From NCBI GenBank assembly GCA_023333565.1, contig JAJKFH010003762.1, positions 3,348,001 through 3,412,000 of the forward strand: a DNA stretch of 64,000 bases, read 5' to 3'. The notes below the pieces were generated by a model. That model ran no database searches. It was given only the letters and a program-made list of their open reading frames with translations, and was not told the origin of the DNA. The translations under genes were made by a program, and so were the position numbers. Shown piece by piece: positions 38,153 to 49,135 of the stretch. Source of the stretch: Puffinus mauretanicus. Taxonomy: Eukaryota; Chordata; Aves; Procellariiformes; Procellariidae. Within the stretch, counting starts at the first letter, position 1; each line of letters opens with the position of its first letter.

Positions 38153-41100
38153 CTGTTTTAAACAGAATGACCCTAAACCCAATTCTCCTAAGTTGTACAA
38201 CTTTCAGTCTCTTTGTTCTTGTGATTATTAACATGTCATTAGCTCCTCAATCAACAGAGAATTTTCCTTAGAGAATATGAATTTCAAATGTAGAAACCAA
38301 GCAGAAAAAACATCTCTTTGGCATAAACCTTTCAAGATTTCTTTATGTATCATCAAGTACATGAAAAGACTTTACAAGATATCTGTAAGTTCCCCTGCAT
38401 GCAGTACACTACTGTTCCGAGTGCCAGGCACACGTCTTTTATGAGAAGACTTAATATTAGCATTAATCCCATGGCTTTTCCAGCTGATATTGTCTTTCCT
38501 CTTTGCATGTAAGTTTGCAACATCTCTCTCACATTTTGGCACTTTCATTTCATACTTCACAGTTTTATTAGCACTCTGAGCTTTGAAAGATAGCTCATTT
38601 ATTTGCTATATCTAGATGCCACAAAACTTTGAATACACTATATAAAGATGTAGAGCAAGATAGTGATGGAGTACAGTCAGATACAGATAATTATCCTGAA
38701 AGCATTCCAGAAATCGATCTACTATAATTGCCCTTTGTCAAGAGTAGCAAAACCAGCAGTCCTGCCAGACTGGAGATTCATGTCTGACAATTTGCGTGTT
38801 GTATTGTTTGTTCAAAGACAGCCATTCTGATATTAATACACAAGATATAGTGTCAGATGATGACAAAAGTTCCATCAAGACTATGTGTAATTGTTCTTTA
38901 AGATATTTCTTTTATATAGCCTCTATACAAATACACATTTGCGTAAGTACAAGCAAGAATGGTTGCAGGCTTCCACTGCTAGATTCCTTTTCAGCCATCT
39001 CCTAAAGGAGGGGTGTTTTAGGTTACTACTCTTCCCTGAGATCTGCTCTCTGCTTTTCTCACTATTTATCTTCAAGTCAGTCTTTTCTTCACCTCTGTCT
39101 CTTCCCCTCTGTATCTCTTCTCCCCTCAAGCAGCCATCATGATAGATGGCAAGCTGAAATAGGTGGGTCTGCAAGAAGATCCAGAGGTGTTCAAATCCAG
39201 AAAGGTTATTGTCTCTAAATGAAGGTAAAAAGTGAAAGGAAGGGTTTGATCATGACTTGGGGGAAAAATCTATGTGTATCAGTTACATTTGAATATGCGG
39301 TGCAAGTTCTAAACAAACCTGTATGATTCTGATAAAAGTAGGACTGTTTCTGCAGCATTGCTGTTGTTCTGCTCAATGGAATACTCAGTAATGGTTGCAC
39401 ATTCTTGCAATGTGCAGAAACCTTACTCTCCAAAAGTACAACCATTTAACAGCCAGAAACATTGGCCAAGACTAACGCTAAGGCAGAGCATGAAGTCATA
39501 AACATGCACAGATGTTACTATTTGAAAACATTAAAGAGGTACTGAAGTTCCTGAGCACATCCCAAGTTGTGTTAATTTCAGCAGTAATGAGTCATAAGGG
39601 AAGAAGATACTACTAAAATTACATGCCTGGGACACTTTTCTTTGCCACTTACATTTAGAAAAAAACCAACAGTGTCTTTAGAAAAACTTAATGGGGAGGA
39701 GAGCACTCTGAAAGACTGCCATTACCAGGGCTAAAATGAATAAATCTGCTTGCCTGTATTTATGTGGTTACACAAATACAATGCTAATGCATTACACATC
39801 TCTGATGATATCATGGAAGGTTCAGGAGATCTAATTTCACAAGTATCTAAAAAAGGTTAGTGCTGAAGGTTACAGGAAGTTATGAAACTGATTGTTTTAG
39901 GGAAAAGTTTATTTAATGGAATTTGGGCAGTCCTGCTCTGATGAATAATTGCATTGAGTCTACTGAAATATTCCGTTAGGTGAGTGAACACACACAGGAG
40001 GTCTTATTTTTTAGAAGTCCCTGAACCTTTTCTGAGTTCACTTTAGTAGCAGTTCAAGCCTACTCCAACATGCAGAAACAGGGATTTCATGCTGAGCATG
40101 AAAATTTACCACAGTGCGCTAATATAGTTATGCTCATGCTATCCTTTCTGTAGCTATCTTATCCTTGTATTCCAGAAGAAAGGGCTTCCAAATTAAGAAA
40201 ATATTAAGAGATGCAACCCAATAACTCTGTTTATTTTGGCAACTACAATTCAAGGTTTCAGAAAGCTTTCTTTAGGGGAGAAAGTCAAATCTCTGAGAGC
40301 TGTCTTGGCCCATTATCTACTAGAGAACTGGAATTTTAACTGAGGCAGAGAAGAGCTAATATTGTCCATTTTGCACTTTTATCAGTACAAGAATAAAGGC
40401 ACCCAGAAAAAGAGATAATTTGAGTTATCGCTGTGTTACTACTTACTACCTCAAGGAATAGGGTACCAAAACTGGAAGAAAGTATGAGTTCATGAAAACA
40501 GAAAATTCAGATTTTTTTCCCCTTTTTTCTTGTTGTTTAGAGATCCTTTCCTTCGTTTTTCTCTGTTGTTTAGGGATTCTCTTTGTAGAAACAACTTCTC
40601 CCTAGACACTTTCTCTCCAGAAACACTGTCATTTTCTCTCATGCCTAGGGACAACTACTTAACCACACATACTTCAATAAGATAGCAGGTATCAGTCAAC
40701 ATCTCCTTGCTGGACCCAAACTTAGCTGATGAAATGAACCAGTGCAAGTTCCATATCACCTTTTACAAAGTGGTCACTTACATATTCACCTACATATTAC
40801 AGTATCAGTCTCCTCTACATATTCCTGTTTGCTGTGGTTTGACTCTAGATATTGAGATATCTATATTTAGATAAATACATTTAGTTTTACTTATCTATCT
40901 AAATATATAGATGCATACTTATGGAGAAGGTGGTTTGATTCAGAGTATTTGAAATGAGGTGGAATCCACCAAAAGTAGGTACACTCTTGATGGGGGAAAA
41001 AAGTAAATAACAAATCTAAATGTAAAAGTGGATCTTTGGGGCTTCAGAATTGCCAGGCAGACTTTCTCAACATTCTTACTAAATTGCAAAGATCTCTTTT

Positions 41101-42303
41101 TTCCCTCAGAACTTGCCAAAGTTTCATAGTCCTGTGGGACTTGATCCACCTGTATGGAATACAGTTAAAAGTCTATAGGTTAAAGATGACAGGAAGCTGG
41201 ATTTGGTTTATATCTTGCAGTATTTAGTGGCTTCATTCCTTTTATCTCTAAATAAATACTTGACAAGGCCAAAGGAGTAAAGCTTGAAGGCATTTTCCCA
41301 AAAATGCAAACAGTTTTCTCAATGTTGAATGGCTTGAACATTTGCTCTATAGAAAAGGAAAAATCAGACTTACAGATATTTTCCTTCAGAGATATGCATC
41401 CAGCAGCCCTTTATAACCCTATATGAGTTTTGTTTTACCTCAAGTAGAACTAGTGAAAGTTGTCAAACTTAACTTATCATCTGGCTAGGTCTGAAAATGC
41501 TGGAAATATTTCTACGATGTCTATTATTACAGTAGTTTTCTTTTCTAGCTCATGGCAGGGGAACACACGAAGCCAGGACATTCATGTTTAAAAGGGTATT
41601 AAATTCCAGTCTTCAAAGCAAAATCAGCACGGAGATGTGTGGAGAATATGTCCCCTTCTGACATACAGAGTTCAGGGTCTTCAGTGAAAAAAATTCTTAA
41701 ACTTCATAAGAAGTGAAGTTCCCTTCCACATCATGGAATAAATAAATTGAGCCCAAACCAGGACCAATCACATGATATCACATGAATGCCACAGACCAGT
41801 CACATGATTCAGATGACATCTTGCTTCATTTTCTTCCGCATCAGAGAGTCATTGTGAGAAAACAAGTAAGGGGTAAGGGTCATATTTGATATAAAAAAAC
41901 TGTTGGCTGAAAAGATACCATTTTGATGGAAACTGGGGTTTTTAGCAAATTAATATTTTATATCCAAATTATCTGTTTTCAGCAGAAAAAGTTACTTGTG
42001 AGAAACAGAAAACAAACAAAAAAACCCCACCTTTTCAAGATTGTGCTCTGTTCAAGATTTTTTTCACTGTGTATTTTTGCTAGTGTTTATTATTCGTAAA
42101 CCAAGCTACATTATGCTTACAGACGGAGAAGATTATAATGTAGCTCATCAGCTGCATAAATCTATCAATGGACATGGAAAAGTACCAACACCAAGTCACA
42201 TGAGAACATGGCCTCATGACAAAAAAGGCAGCAGAGGGCAAACAGTAAAGTGCTGAATTTCCTCCTGTTTAAAAAATTAGATGTGAAAGGAAAAACTTCT
42301 CAC
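38153..42303. other. No firmly supported gene; AT-rich with a dyad and 33-bp spaced repeat
   Basis: Protein-like but unproven frames lie at 38372-38611 (minus) and at 38630-38724 (plus). An imperfect dyad of agatatctatatttagata and its complement spans 40855-40915. The word tgttgtttag.gat occurs at 40531 and 40564. Otherwise unremarkable. Confidence 0.45.
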
Positions 42304-42607
42304 CTTCTTGCTCCATAGCGTACTGTGGAGATAGATAGATGTAAGCCTCATAACTTTTGACAGCCTTCTCAGGGAATGTAGAGCTGAACATTACAGAAAG
42401 TGGTCTTTCAGGTAACTTGTGCGACCTTTTTTCTAACCAAGAATCTTGCTGAAAAATTCTTTTCCACTTTGCCTTTCCAAAAGCTTTGGTATCGTAAGAG
42501 TTGGCATTATTTTCCAAAATAGAAGGAGCACTCACAGGAGTCTGAGTTGAGCCCCAGCTGCAATAAGGTATGGAAAGTTGCTGGGAAAATATGGACCCGT
42601 TACATTT
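42304..42607 (-). CDS. Candidate internal exon (101 codons), unknown protein
   Basis: Minus strand, 304 bases. The acceptor is 'ttcactttatcaacag' before base 42607 and the donor is GAAG|GTGAGA after base 42304. The frame is open throughout from phase 0 to phase 1. It is rich in Ser, Lys and Pro, with segments such as N-S-Y-D-T-K-A-F-G-K-A-K-W-K-R and Y-I-Y-L-S-P-Q-Y, and no membrane segment. It lies 120 bases downstream of the candidate first exon. An open run of this length is not rare in 64 kb, so the support comes mainly from splice sites and phase. A second acceptor-like site inside it (ccttattgcag near 42559) could shorten the exon. Confidence 0.45.
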
Positions 42608-42727
42608 CTGTTGATAAAGTGAATATATATGTTATTAAGATGATGATAGTTTTTAATTATTTCTTTTGCACTGAATCATCTCCAAGTCCCTGATATCAAA
42701 TAAGATAACAGTGAAATAAACACTTAC

Positions 42728-42820
42728 CTCAGAAATGCCACAAGTCCAACAGTGGCATTTCCCTTCATTTCCCTTATGAAATGAAACTGCATCATCTGAC
42801 TTTTTATTCTTTATTTCCAT
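42728..42820 (-). CDS. Candidate first coding exon, unknown protein
   Basis: On the minus strand an ATG at 42820-42818 opens a 31-codon frame. It runs to a consensus donor, TCTGAG|GTAAGTG (exon last base 42728), and leaves phase 0. A TAA stands directly before the ATG in the same frame, so the start is either real or lies inside a shorter exon. The Kozak context is weak at -3 (T) but has G at +4. The encoded segment holds C-H-C-W-T-C-G, giving Cys spacing C-x-C-x2-C, with a further Cys as second residue of the next candidate exon. Metal binding is possible but unproven. I do not recognise the protein. The phase agrees with the acceptor at 42607. Confidence 0.38.
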
Positions 42821-45800
42821 TTAAGAGAAATTGTTGATTTTGTTGAATGACAATCACTACCTTGTTCTTAAATAAAAAATATTAAAAAAGAAAATTAATA
42901 AATTGAGCTGCAGTTTTCAGATCTTGAAGCTTCTTCTGACTGCAAAATTTTTATATATAGGCTAAGTGCCCAAATATGAAAATCTTTGGGAAGAACCCAT
43001 CCATCCTTGATCTAGAACTTTGAGATTAGATTTTACACCTATTTAACAGCTGGTCACTTAGCATTGGCCTATTTTATGCAAATAGTCTTCCATTTAAATA
43101 ACAGTCATTTCCATTTATTAGAGTAATTCAATTTCCTAAGGACAGCCTAATAATACAGCTGCCCCATTATGCCATGGATGAATGTAGTCAAATACTTGTA
43201 ATTATATTTTAAATATGTTACTGCTATTTAGTATTCTGTCATACCCACAGCATGGTTGGTATCTCACAGATATGAAGTACAGAGATCTCTGGCTTATCTA
43301 GAGAACACACAGTAGGTCCCTGTTCTAACAAGGATCACTATATTGGTGCATTTTGTAATGCTCATATAGGTAAAATTACTAGACCTTTAATGAAGAAAAG
43401 TTTAATTGACAAGCGTTTTACACACGTATCTATAGGTAGTTCGGCAGAGGTGAATTACTGTAGTAATTACACAGTATTTTAGAGAGTCCTTCTTCCATCT
43501 AAATTCTGAGCTTGGTTTTGCAACAGGCTGTAATACCACAAAAGAGGGGTGCATTCACAAGGATTCATAAGGCCTCAACTACTCTCATCAGGGTGAAAAT
43601 ATCCCAAAGGTCTCTTATAACTAAGCCAGTTCCTCTTGGAACCAGTAGGAAGGGGCTGTAGAGAGAACCAGTCTCTGTGCTGGAATAGACAGAGATTTGA
43701 GAAGGGTAGCAGCTGAGCAGAAAAGAACCAAAGGGAGAGAGGTTTTGTAAAATAGATTCAAAAAGAAATGGGTTATGTGTATCAATGCATTCAGTGTCCC
43801 AGAATTTCTACCCTCAGTTAAGGACACGAACAAGTTCCCACTTTGATGTCCAATGACTCCAAAATTCTCCCTTTTCTCTCACACCCCTGAAAATAAAGTG
43901 TTCTTGATAAAATGTGCCCAACATCCCATCCAATCATCTTAAATTCTCCCACTGTACGTTCTGAGATAGCAGTGCAGTGACTTCCTGGGCCCCTATCCAG
44001 GGACCCAGCAGATAACACGTATGCTCCTGCCATGGCCGCAACACCTCACAAATGAGTACTCCAAGTGCAATCCTGGGGAAGGACACCCTCGCAGCATGGC
44101 TTCCAGGACAAACCTTGGGCGTAACCCATTCCTGTGTCCCTGCCTGGTGGTGGCAGCCCTGGGCTGTTCCACTCCCCTCACTGGGGTGGAGGGATGGGAC
44201 CTGCTGGTGGTCCCATGGCAAGCTCCTGGCTCTCTCCTTTGGGAGCTGCTGGCCTGCACTGCACCCCCACAAAAGCCATGTTTGTGCTGCTCTGTATGGT
44301 GGTACATGCTTCTCCAAGCTGCTACAAGCAAGTTGACCACATCTTTCCACAGCACAAATACAGTAGGCTAATGTACCCAAGCTATGCCTGGACTGCCCCT
44401 CTCCATCTGAATATATGTTAATAATTATCTAATAGTCATGGGTGATGGAAGGTAAAGTAAGCAAGGGAGGTAACTGTTAACCAGTTCTATGACAATTTGT
44501 ATAATCTGAGACCTTCCTCAAGAGGTTTATCCTTAATCTGAATTTGTTGTAGGCTCTGGAAGCTTGTGACTTCCTCCCCCACCAACCCTCTGTTCAAGAT
44601 GCAGTAAGAGAGACTTTTCATTCTCCTGTTGACTTCATCCTTTTGAAGGGGCCACATTCCTTCCTTTATCCCTTCTTCGGTGCCTAGATGAAAACATTTT
44701 CAATGGTCAGAAACAATGTTGTCTTCTGCTTGGTAACTTAGAGGTGCTGGGTGATATTTACACTTTAAGAGCTTGTCGGCTTAATGATGCTTATTTGGAC
44801 TCTAAATCGAGAGAATCATGTGAGTTTTCAAGTATTTTAATAAAAATCACCGTTACAATGCACTGTTTGGAGAAGGCAGCTAACAGTTATTTGGCTGCAT
44901 ATGCTAAACACAGCAAGTAGTAGCATTTTAAATATTTTACGGTGATGATGGGTTTTGTTCTTCATAAGTCAAGAGAATTTTTTCTAAAAATTATCTGCAT
45001 CCTGGGCTAGTCACTTTCCAAACTTGTGTACAGACGCAATCCCAAATTCAAAGCACTTACAATCAAAGAAAAGCAACATTAAATGAGAGAAAAAAGGAAG
45101 AAAATGCAGCTATCCTCAACTGCCTTTTCCCTGAACATTATAAATTAATTATTTTCCTGAGACATTTAATTTGACACCAGCTTTAGAAGGGATGTGCAAA
45201 AGGGAGCAGTTTCCTATATAGCTTGTCTCAAGAAGGATATCATCTTGTCAGGCACAGGAGAGGCACAAATATAGCACTCATCAAATTTGTTTTCATTAGA
45301 GAGGCTTAGAGAGTACTGATGATGTAGTAGGGTAAAAGTACATAGGACAAAAGTAAAGCTGTGGAAGAAGCTTGGAGATAATTAAGAGAGACAAAGTAAA
45401 AGGATTGAAAGGGTATGATGGGCAACATAGATGATCTGGAGAGATACACAGTCTGGGGACAGTAAAGCTGGAGACAGGAGGACTACCAAAATGGGTGATG
45501 AGAACCAAGATCGGTAGTTGCAGGACATGGGTTAGAAATAAATCACCAATATAAAAATGGTAGCGGATGCAGTGCAGAGGGAAAGCCCTTTAGGGATAGG
45601 TAGAAAGCCCCTGGCATTCTCACAGTGTGAAAAACAACAAACTGAAAGAGATGCTGTAGAATTAAACAGAGAGGAGGGCAGAAAATTGGAAGAATATTTC
45701 ACCAAACCCTGCAAAAGATAGTGTTTTCAAAGGAAAGATTGAATTGAAAATGTCAGTGACATAAAGAAAATAAAGGAGAGAAAAGAGTGGAAGACATTCC

Positions 45801-47439
45801 AAGCAATTCCAAGATTTGGCTAGCTGAGAGGAGTTTCAGGAAAGTGTTGAGACAGAAAGCTGACTAGGAGTGACTTGAGGTGTAGTTACAGAAATGAAGT
45901 AAATACTTCTGTTTGCAGAGCCAATGAATTTAGATTTCTAAAGAGATGGAGCAGTGGAAATTACTGAAGGGAGACTTGCCTGCATATTACAGCTTGAGGT
46001 ATTTTGTATAGATAGATAATTATGTGGCCCACAGCATCTATAAACTGCTTAACAGATTGAACCGCTCTTTTTATAGTATATGTTTCTATGGAAAACAACG
46101 TCACATATTTAATTCCAAATCATTTACCTGTAGAAAAAATTATCTGTGACTGCATGTCACTTCACCTTGTAAATGCCCGCTACATCACACTTTCTGTAAT
46201 TTCTACATTAATTCACATAGCATAGTTTTGATCATTACAAATAAAAAATTAATTATCACAAAGATAGTGCCTGCATGACAAAAATTAATGTGCAGCATGA
46301 TAAAGAATGATCTATCTATTCTCCTTACAGCTGCTTATACATTTGAACTATTTTGTGAGCACTAGCTCCATAAGGAAATGTTGCAGTTGAGTAAATAAAT
46401 CCTTCCTCTCCCAATCCATCATTAGCAGGAAGGTAAGTCCCATGGACTCCAGCAGAAAACAGAGCTAGACAAACCCAAATATTTTTTAAGATCCTGACAG
46501 TCAAAGAATTGGAAAATCATGTGACTTCAGTTTACAAAATGGAGAGGCACAACAGACCTAAAAAAATATGCACAGGCTGCTAAATCCAATTTACACTGAT
46601 GCTGACCTTCCTCAGTGCAGACCATGTTTTCACACTTCTACTGCATAGCTGAGCTGGCCAGGTTCCTGCATCATCATCATCACCATCCTCATAGTTTTGA
46701 GCCGGTTTAACTCCCCAAGCCTGCTTACCACAGATCCAGGTGGAGACTGATATTGATACAAAACACGCAGCTCTGTGCAGTGCGAGAGAAAAAAGACTAC
46801 AGCAGCTCTGACTTATATCAGCTTACACTGTTTTGGAGCTCCTTCAATAGGAACAGATGAACAAGGAGACAGAGGAGCCACCATCCCCATAACCAAAACA
46901 CCTGACACCATTTGCTAGCTTCAGATTTCATTCTTCATGGTCCAGCAGGGACATCATAATGCAGTAATCTTCTGCAAGCTTGGAGTTTTAAAATTTAAAT
47001 AACATTTTGGAGCTTATATGCTACTATTAGAAAAAAAGGATTGTGAAATGTGGCTTTCTTATCTTCCCCAAAAATTTAATTGATTTTATGGAAATGGAGG
47101 ATTGTACCTTGAGCACTCTGGCTGCAAGCTTTAGAGTTTTTCTTGAGAGAAGAAAATTGGTTAATATACGGTACTTACATGAATGTAAAGCATTTGGCTT
47201 ATTTCCACATTATGAGCTACCACATTCTTGCTGATTTCTTGGAGTGAGGGATGGATAGTATTAAATACAATAACATAAATGGTATTTAAATTATTAAAGT
47301 TTATTTTTAAAATTATTAATTAGTTATTAGCTATAGCTGCTATAAATATATTCTACATTCCTGTTCAGCTATAAAGGAGGAATGCCTGTCTAATCACAGT
47401 ATTTCTAACATGGACTAGCCAGTATCTAAGTCTTAAGTC
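42821..47439. other. No supported gene; contains a GC-rich patch
   Basis: AT-rich except 43975-44405. A splice-flanked segment at about 46331-46430 (plus, acceptor ctccttacag, donor GAAG|GTAAGT) has stops in all frames and could be a non-coding exon. A short (CAT)n run is at 46668-46684. Confidence 0.45.
43975..44405. other. GC-rich island of unknown nature
   Basis: Composition changes abruptly from the AT-rich flanks, and five frames are open here only because stops are scarce in GC-rich DNA. A few CpG are present (ggccgc near 44035, cctcgc near 44088), but not the density of a promoter CpG island. No poly-A tail, terminal repeat or target duplication was seen. It could be an eroded LTR, a SINE-like insertion or a captured gene fragment. 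Confidence 0.4.
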
Positions 47440-48045
47440 TTAAGTATCGTTTGCAATGATCTGGAAGAAAATACAAAGCGATTGCTGGTAAAACTTGAAA
47501 AGCATGCAAAAATTGGTGGAGTGGCAAGTAATAAGGCAAATGTTCTATAGAATGATCTGTCTCGATTGGTTAGGTGGCTTCATTTGAACAAGATAAATTT
47601 TAATAAGCACAAATGCAAAGTCATAAATCTAGGCACAGGGAATGCAGGTAATATTTATAGGATGGGACACTGAAAAAAGTTATTCTGAAACCGTAGGTGG
47701 TTAAGAAATTGTGTGTGAACTCCCACTGCAATGCTGTTGCTAAATGAACTAATTCGATCCTTGGAAAAGTAAAGGAATATTGAAAAGAAGTAGATGCTTT
47801 TCATTATTTCCATATTCAAAAATTGATGTCACCAATGCTGGAACACTATGTTTAGTCTGGCATTTGCATTTTTAAAAACATATTACAAAAATGGAAAATA
47901 TTCAGAAGTCAACTAAAGCATATTTTGACACCTGAAAAATCTGCCTCAAGGCAGATTCTCAGCCAGAGAAGGTCAATATACTTAGTTTAATCAAGAGAAT
48001 GCTAGAAGATTATTTGCTCATGTTGAGACAATCTCAGGTAAACCA
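47440..48045 (+). mobile_element. Ancient L3/CR1-like LINE fragment (RT domain)
   Basis: A degenerate plus-strand copy of the RT region of an ancient CR1/L3-like LINE. The text 'aatgatctggaagaaaa' near 47457 is the conserved N-D-L-E-E block. The region 47488-47524 is the place of the catalytic F-A-D-D motif, now mutated, followed by the well-kept 'aaaattggtggagtgg'. Bases 47580-47640 fit N-F-N-K-H-K-C-K-V-x-x-L-G. Bases 47829-47860 fit the M-L-E-x-x-V-x-x-W block. The match continues to about 48045 and then stops abruptly. It is much older than the 9372-12516 element. Confidence 0.65.
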
Positions 48046-48889
48046 GCAGAAAGTGTGGAAGGCAATAAGCTTAAAGTCTCATCTGTTTAGAGGAACACGT
48101 ATATGTTGTGTATACAGAATCCATACAGTTAGATGGCAATCAAACTATTTAACAGCTTTTAGTTATATAGCTGCAGAAGGTGTTTTCCCTTGCTTTCCGT
48201 TAATACTGCTAAATATAAACAGTATCATTACTCTTAAAATGAGAGATTGGCAGTGTGAATTTCCAAGAAATCAGGAAAACAGACAATACCAGAGATGAGG
48301 AAGAGAAGTTGCCTTATCACCACTCATGTTCAGACCAGGCAGAAAAGAAACAAGTTTAGTCACCAGCTGAAAACACTATGAGGAATGTATTTTCTTTCAC
48401 CACTCCTTCAAAAAGAAGGGACAAAGAATCTGGATTAGCCAGTCAAAGAAGGATTAAGACAAATTCAGATCCGAAAAGAGGATGAAACTGTATATGGAGG
48501 CATTAAATGGGGTTCAGAGGTTGGGGGGGTGTGTTTTGGGGTTGTTGTGTTTTTTTTTTTTTTTAAACAACCGCAGCATTGAAAATAAAGAAAAATCCAG
48601 AGAAAGTTGAAAGGATGATTCCTTTCACCAAATACAGACAATATCTCTAAAGAAATCAATAAAAATTGAATTGCTTGCTTGCTTGCAAACCAAGAACATT
48701 TACTGTGTTACTCCCAACAAACAAAGATTCAGTAAACCCTGTGTGTCAACTATCAACTTCTCATTTCCCTATTTACAGTGAGGGAAAAAATCTTCTGTAA
48801 TAACAGAAGAAGGTTTGTGCAACAAATCACAGTCTGTATGTGCCCACATGGAAAGATTTCAAAAAATAACTGGCTTTTTAATCAGACAC
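48046..48889. other. Unassigned DNA between two halves of an old LINE
   Basis: No CR1/L3 match is visible here although both sides match in order. It contains a G/T-rich run into a T tract at 48521-48564 and a (TTGC)4 microsatellite at 48671-48686. Confidence 0.5.
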
Positions 48890-49135
48890 AGAGAAGTGTA
48901 GCAAAACCCAACATGTAGAATTAAAATGAAGTGCACTTGTTTACACTGAAGGTACCTGTTGCAAGATAAAACTCACTGAGAGGTGTTAGATTTTCCATAA
49001 TCTGAAATCTTTAAGTCAAGATTGGATGTTAATTTAAAAGACATATTTCAGAAGTTATTGCATCATGCAAGAATTCCTCAGCCGTGTTATGCAGGAAGCC
49101 AGTCTTGATTATTTTTCCAGCTTTGAATTCATTGA
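48890..49135 (+). mobile_element. Ancient L3/CR1-like LINE 3' end
   Basis: The text at about 49012-49036 ('aagtcaagattggatgtt') and at about 49083-49105 ('ccgtgttatgcaggaagcc') matches the very conserved 3' end of L3/CR1-like LINEs. The part before it (48920-49000) fits the end of ORF2. It has the same strand as, and follows in element order, the fragment at 47440-48045. The two are probably one insertion, separated by about 0.8 kb of unrelated or unrecognisable sequence. No open frame survives. Confidence 0.7.

Noticed and set aside
39186..39200. tRNA T-loop-like word gttcaaatcc
   Set aside because: No matching A box, anticodon arm or acceptor stem upstream.
43934..44380. 148-codon minus-strand frame and three overlapping plus-strand frames
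   Set aside because: Five frames open at once in a GC-rich patch, with no domain signal and no splice context; composition effect.
46331..46430. Plus-strand segment with good acceptor and GTAAGT donor
   Set aside because: Stops in all three frames; a non-coding exon is possible but unsupported.
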